Source of the DNA: Methanobrevibacter ruminantium
GTDB lineage: Archaea; Methanobacteriota; Methanobacteria; Methanobacteriales; Methanobacteriaceae
DNA: 31,156 bases
Assembly (NCBI GenBank): GCA_004553595.1
Contig: SFKZ01000017.1
Coordinates: 1 to 31,156 of the forward strand
Reading direction: 5' to 3'
Positions 31,069 through 31,156 of this stretch are shown one piece after another. The notes under the pieces were generated by a model that saw only the letters and a list, made by a program, of their open reading frames with translations, made no database searches and was not told the origin of the DNA. Position 1 is the first letter of the stretch; each line of letters begins with the position of its first letter. The translations under genes were made by a program, and so were the position numbers.

Positions 31069-31156
31069 ATCTATAGAAACTAATCTATAGAAACTAATCT
31101 ATAGAAACTAATCTATAGAAACTAATCTATAGAAACTAATCTATAGAAACTAATCT
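31069..31156. repeat. 14-bp tandem repeat at the right edge
   Basis: ATCTATAGAAACTA is repeated six times exactly (31069-31152), with a partial unit cut by the edge. A degenerate copy (TTATAGAAACTA) precedes it. The array continues beyond the window, so its full size is unknown. Confidence 0.95.

Overview
The window looks like chromosome from a methanogenic archaeon of the Methanobrevibacter type (Methanobacteriales). The DNA is very A+T-rich. It carries archaeal release factor aRF1, an archaeal-type UMP kinase, a DUF2116 zinc-ribbon protein and a DUF655 protein. Most genes have GGTG/GGAG-type ribosome binding sites, and some promoters have a TATA box placed for leaderless transcripts. No rRNA, tRNA or CRISPR array was seen. 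The genus is an inference from family composition; no search was run.

Region 1 (1-9.3 kb, all minus strand) is a defence-type island. Read in transcription order it has a DUF4268 PD-(D/E)XK-like protein, HsdR, a half-size HsdS, HsdM and a second HsdS cut by the left edge of the window. Two different palindrome types sit at the predicted promoters of hsdR and of the S-M-S unit. Beyond a gene-poor gap with one small ORF lies a 501-aa DUF2779 protein that joins a Cas4-like Fe-S nuclease module to a DEDDy exonuclease module. Region 2 (9.3-15 kb) is accessory. It has a candidate small RNA next to a 30-bp tandem repeat, two RelE-type toxin modules each with a perfect palindrome at its promoter, a zinc-ribbon/TM/EF-hand/zinc-ribbon protein, and three SseB-like genes, with the second toxin module between the first and the other two.

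Region 3 (14.6-21.4 kb, minus) has a Nudix hydrolase coupled to a membrane microprotein, rubrerythrin with a clear terminator and an inverted repeat upstream, a 5-formyl-THF cyclo-ligase-like protein, three small PsbP-like proteins, an AbrB-like/coiled-coil protein with a predicted leaderless transcript, and a secreted subtype-B tannase-like esterase. The esterase gene is broken by three homopolymer shifts and a 52-bp duplication. Region 4 (21.4-31.2 kb) is mostly housekeeping: the aRF1-DUF655 operon (minus), then on the plus strand a PAP2-like membrane protein, PyrH, TatD, a DUF2116 protein, a YbjQ protein and a membrane-anchored YbjQ-like paralogue, then TauE/SafE (minus) and a large unknown membrane protein.

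Several intergenic regions contain short A/T-rich tandem arrays with periods of 14, 17, 45 and about 52-64 bp, most of which contain a CTAAAAA-like word. The best candidates for something undescribed are the double-S type I restriction locus with its palindromes and nuclease neighbours, the two-compartment zinc-ribbon protein, and the YbjQ pair.
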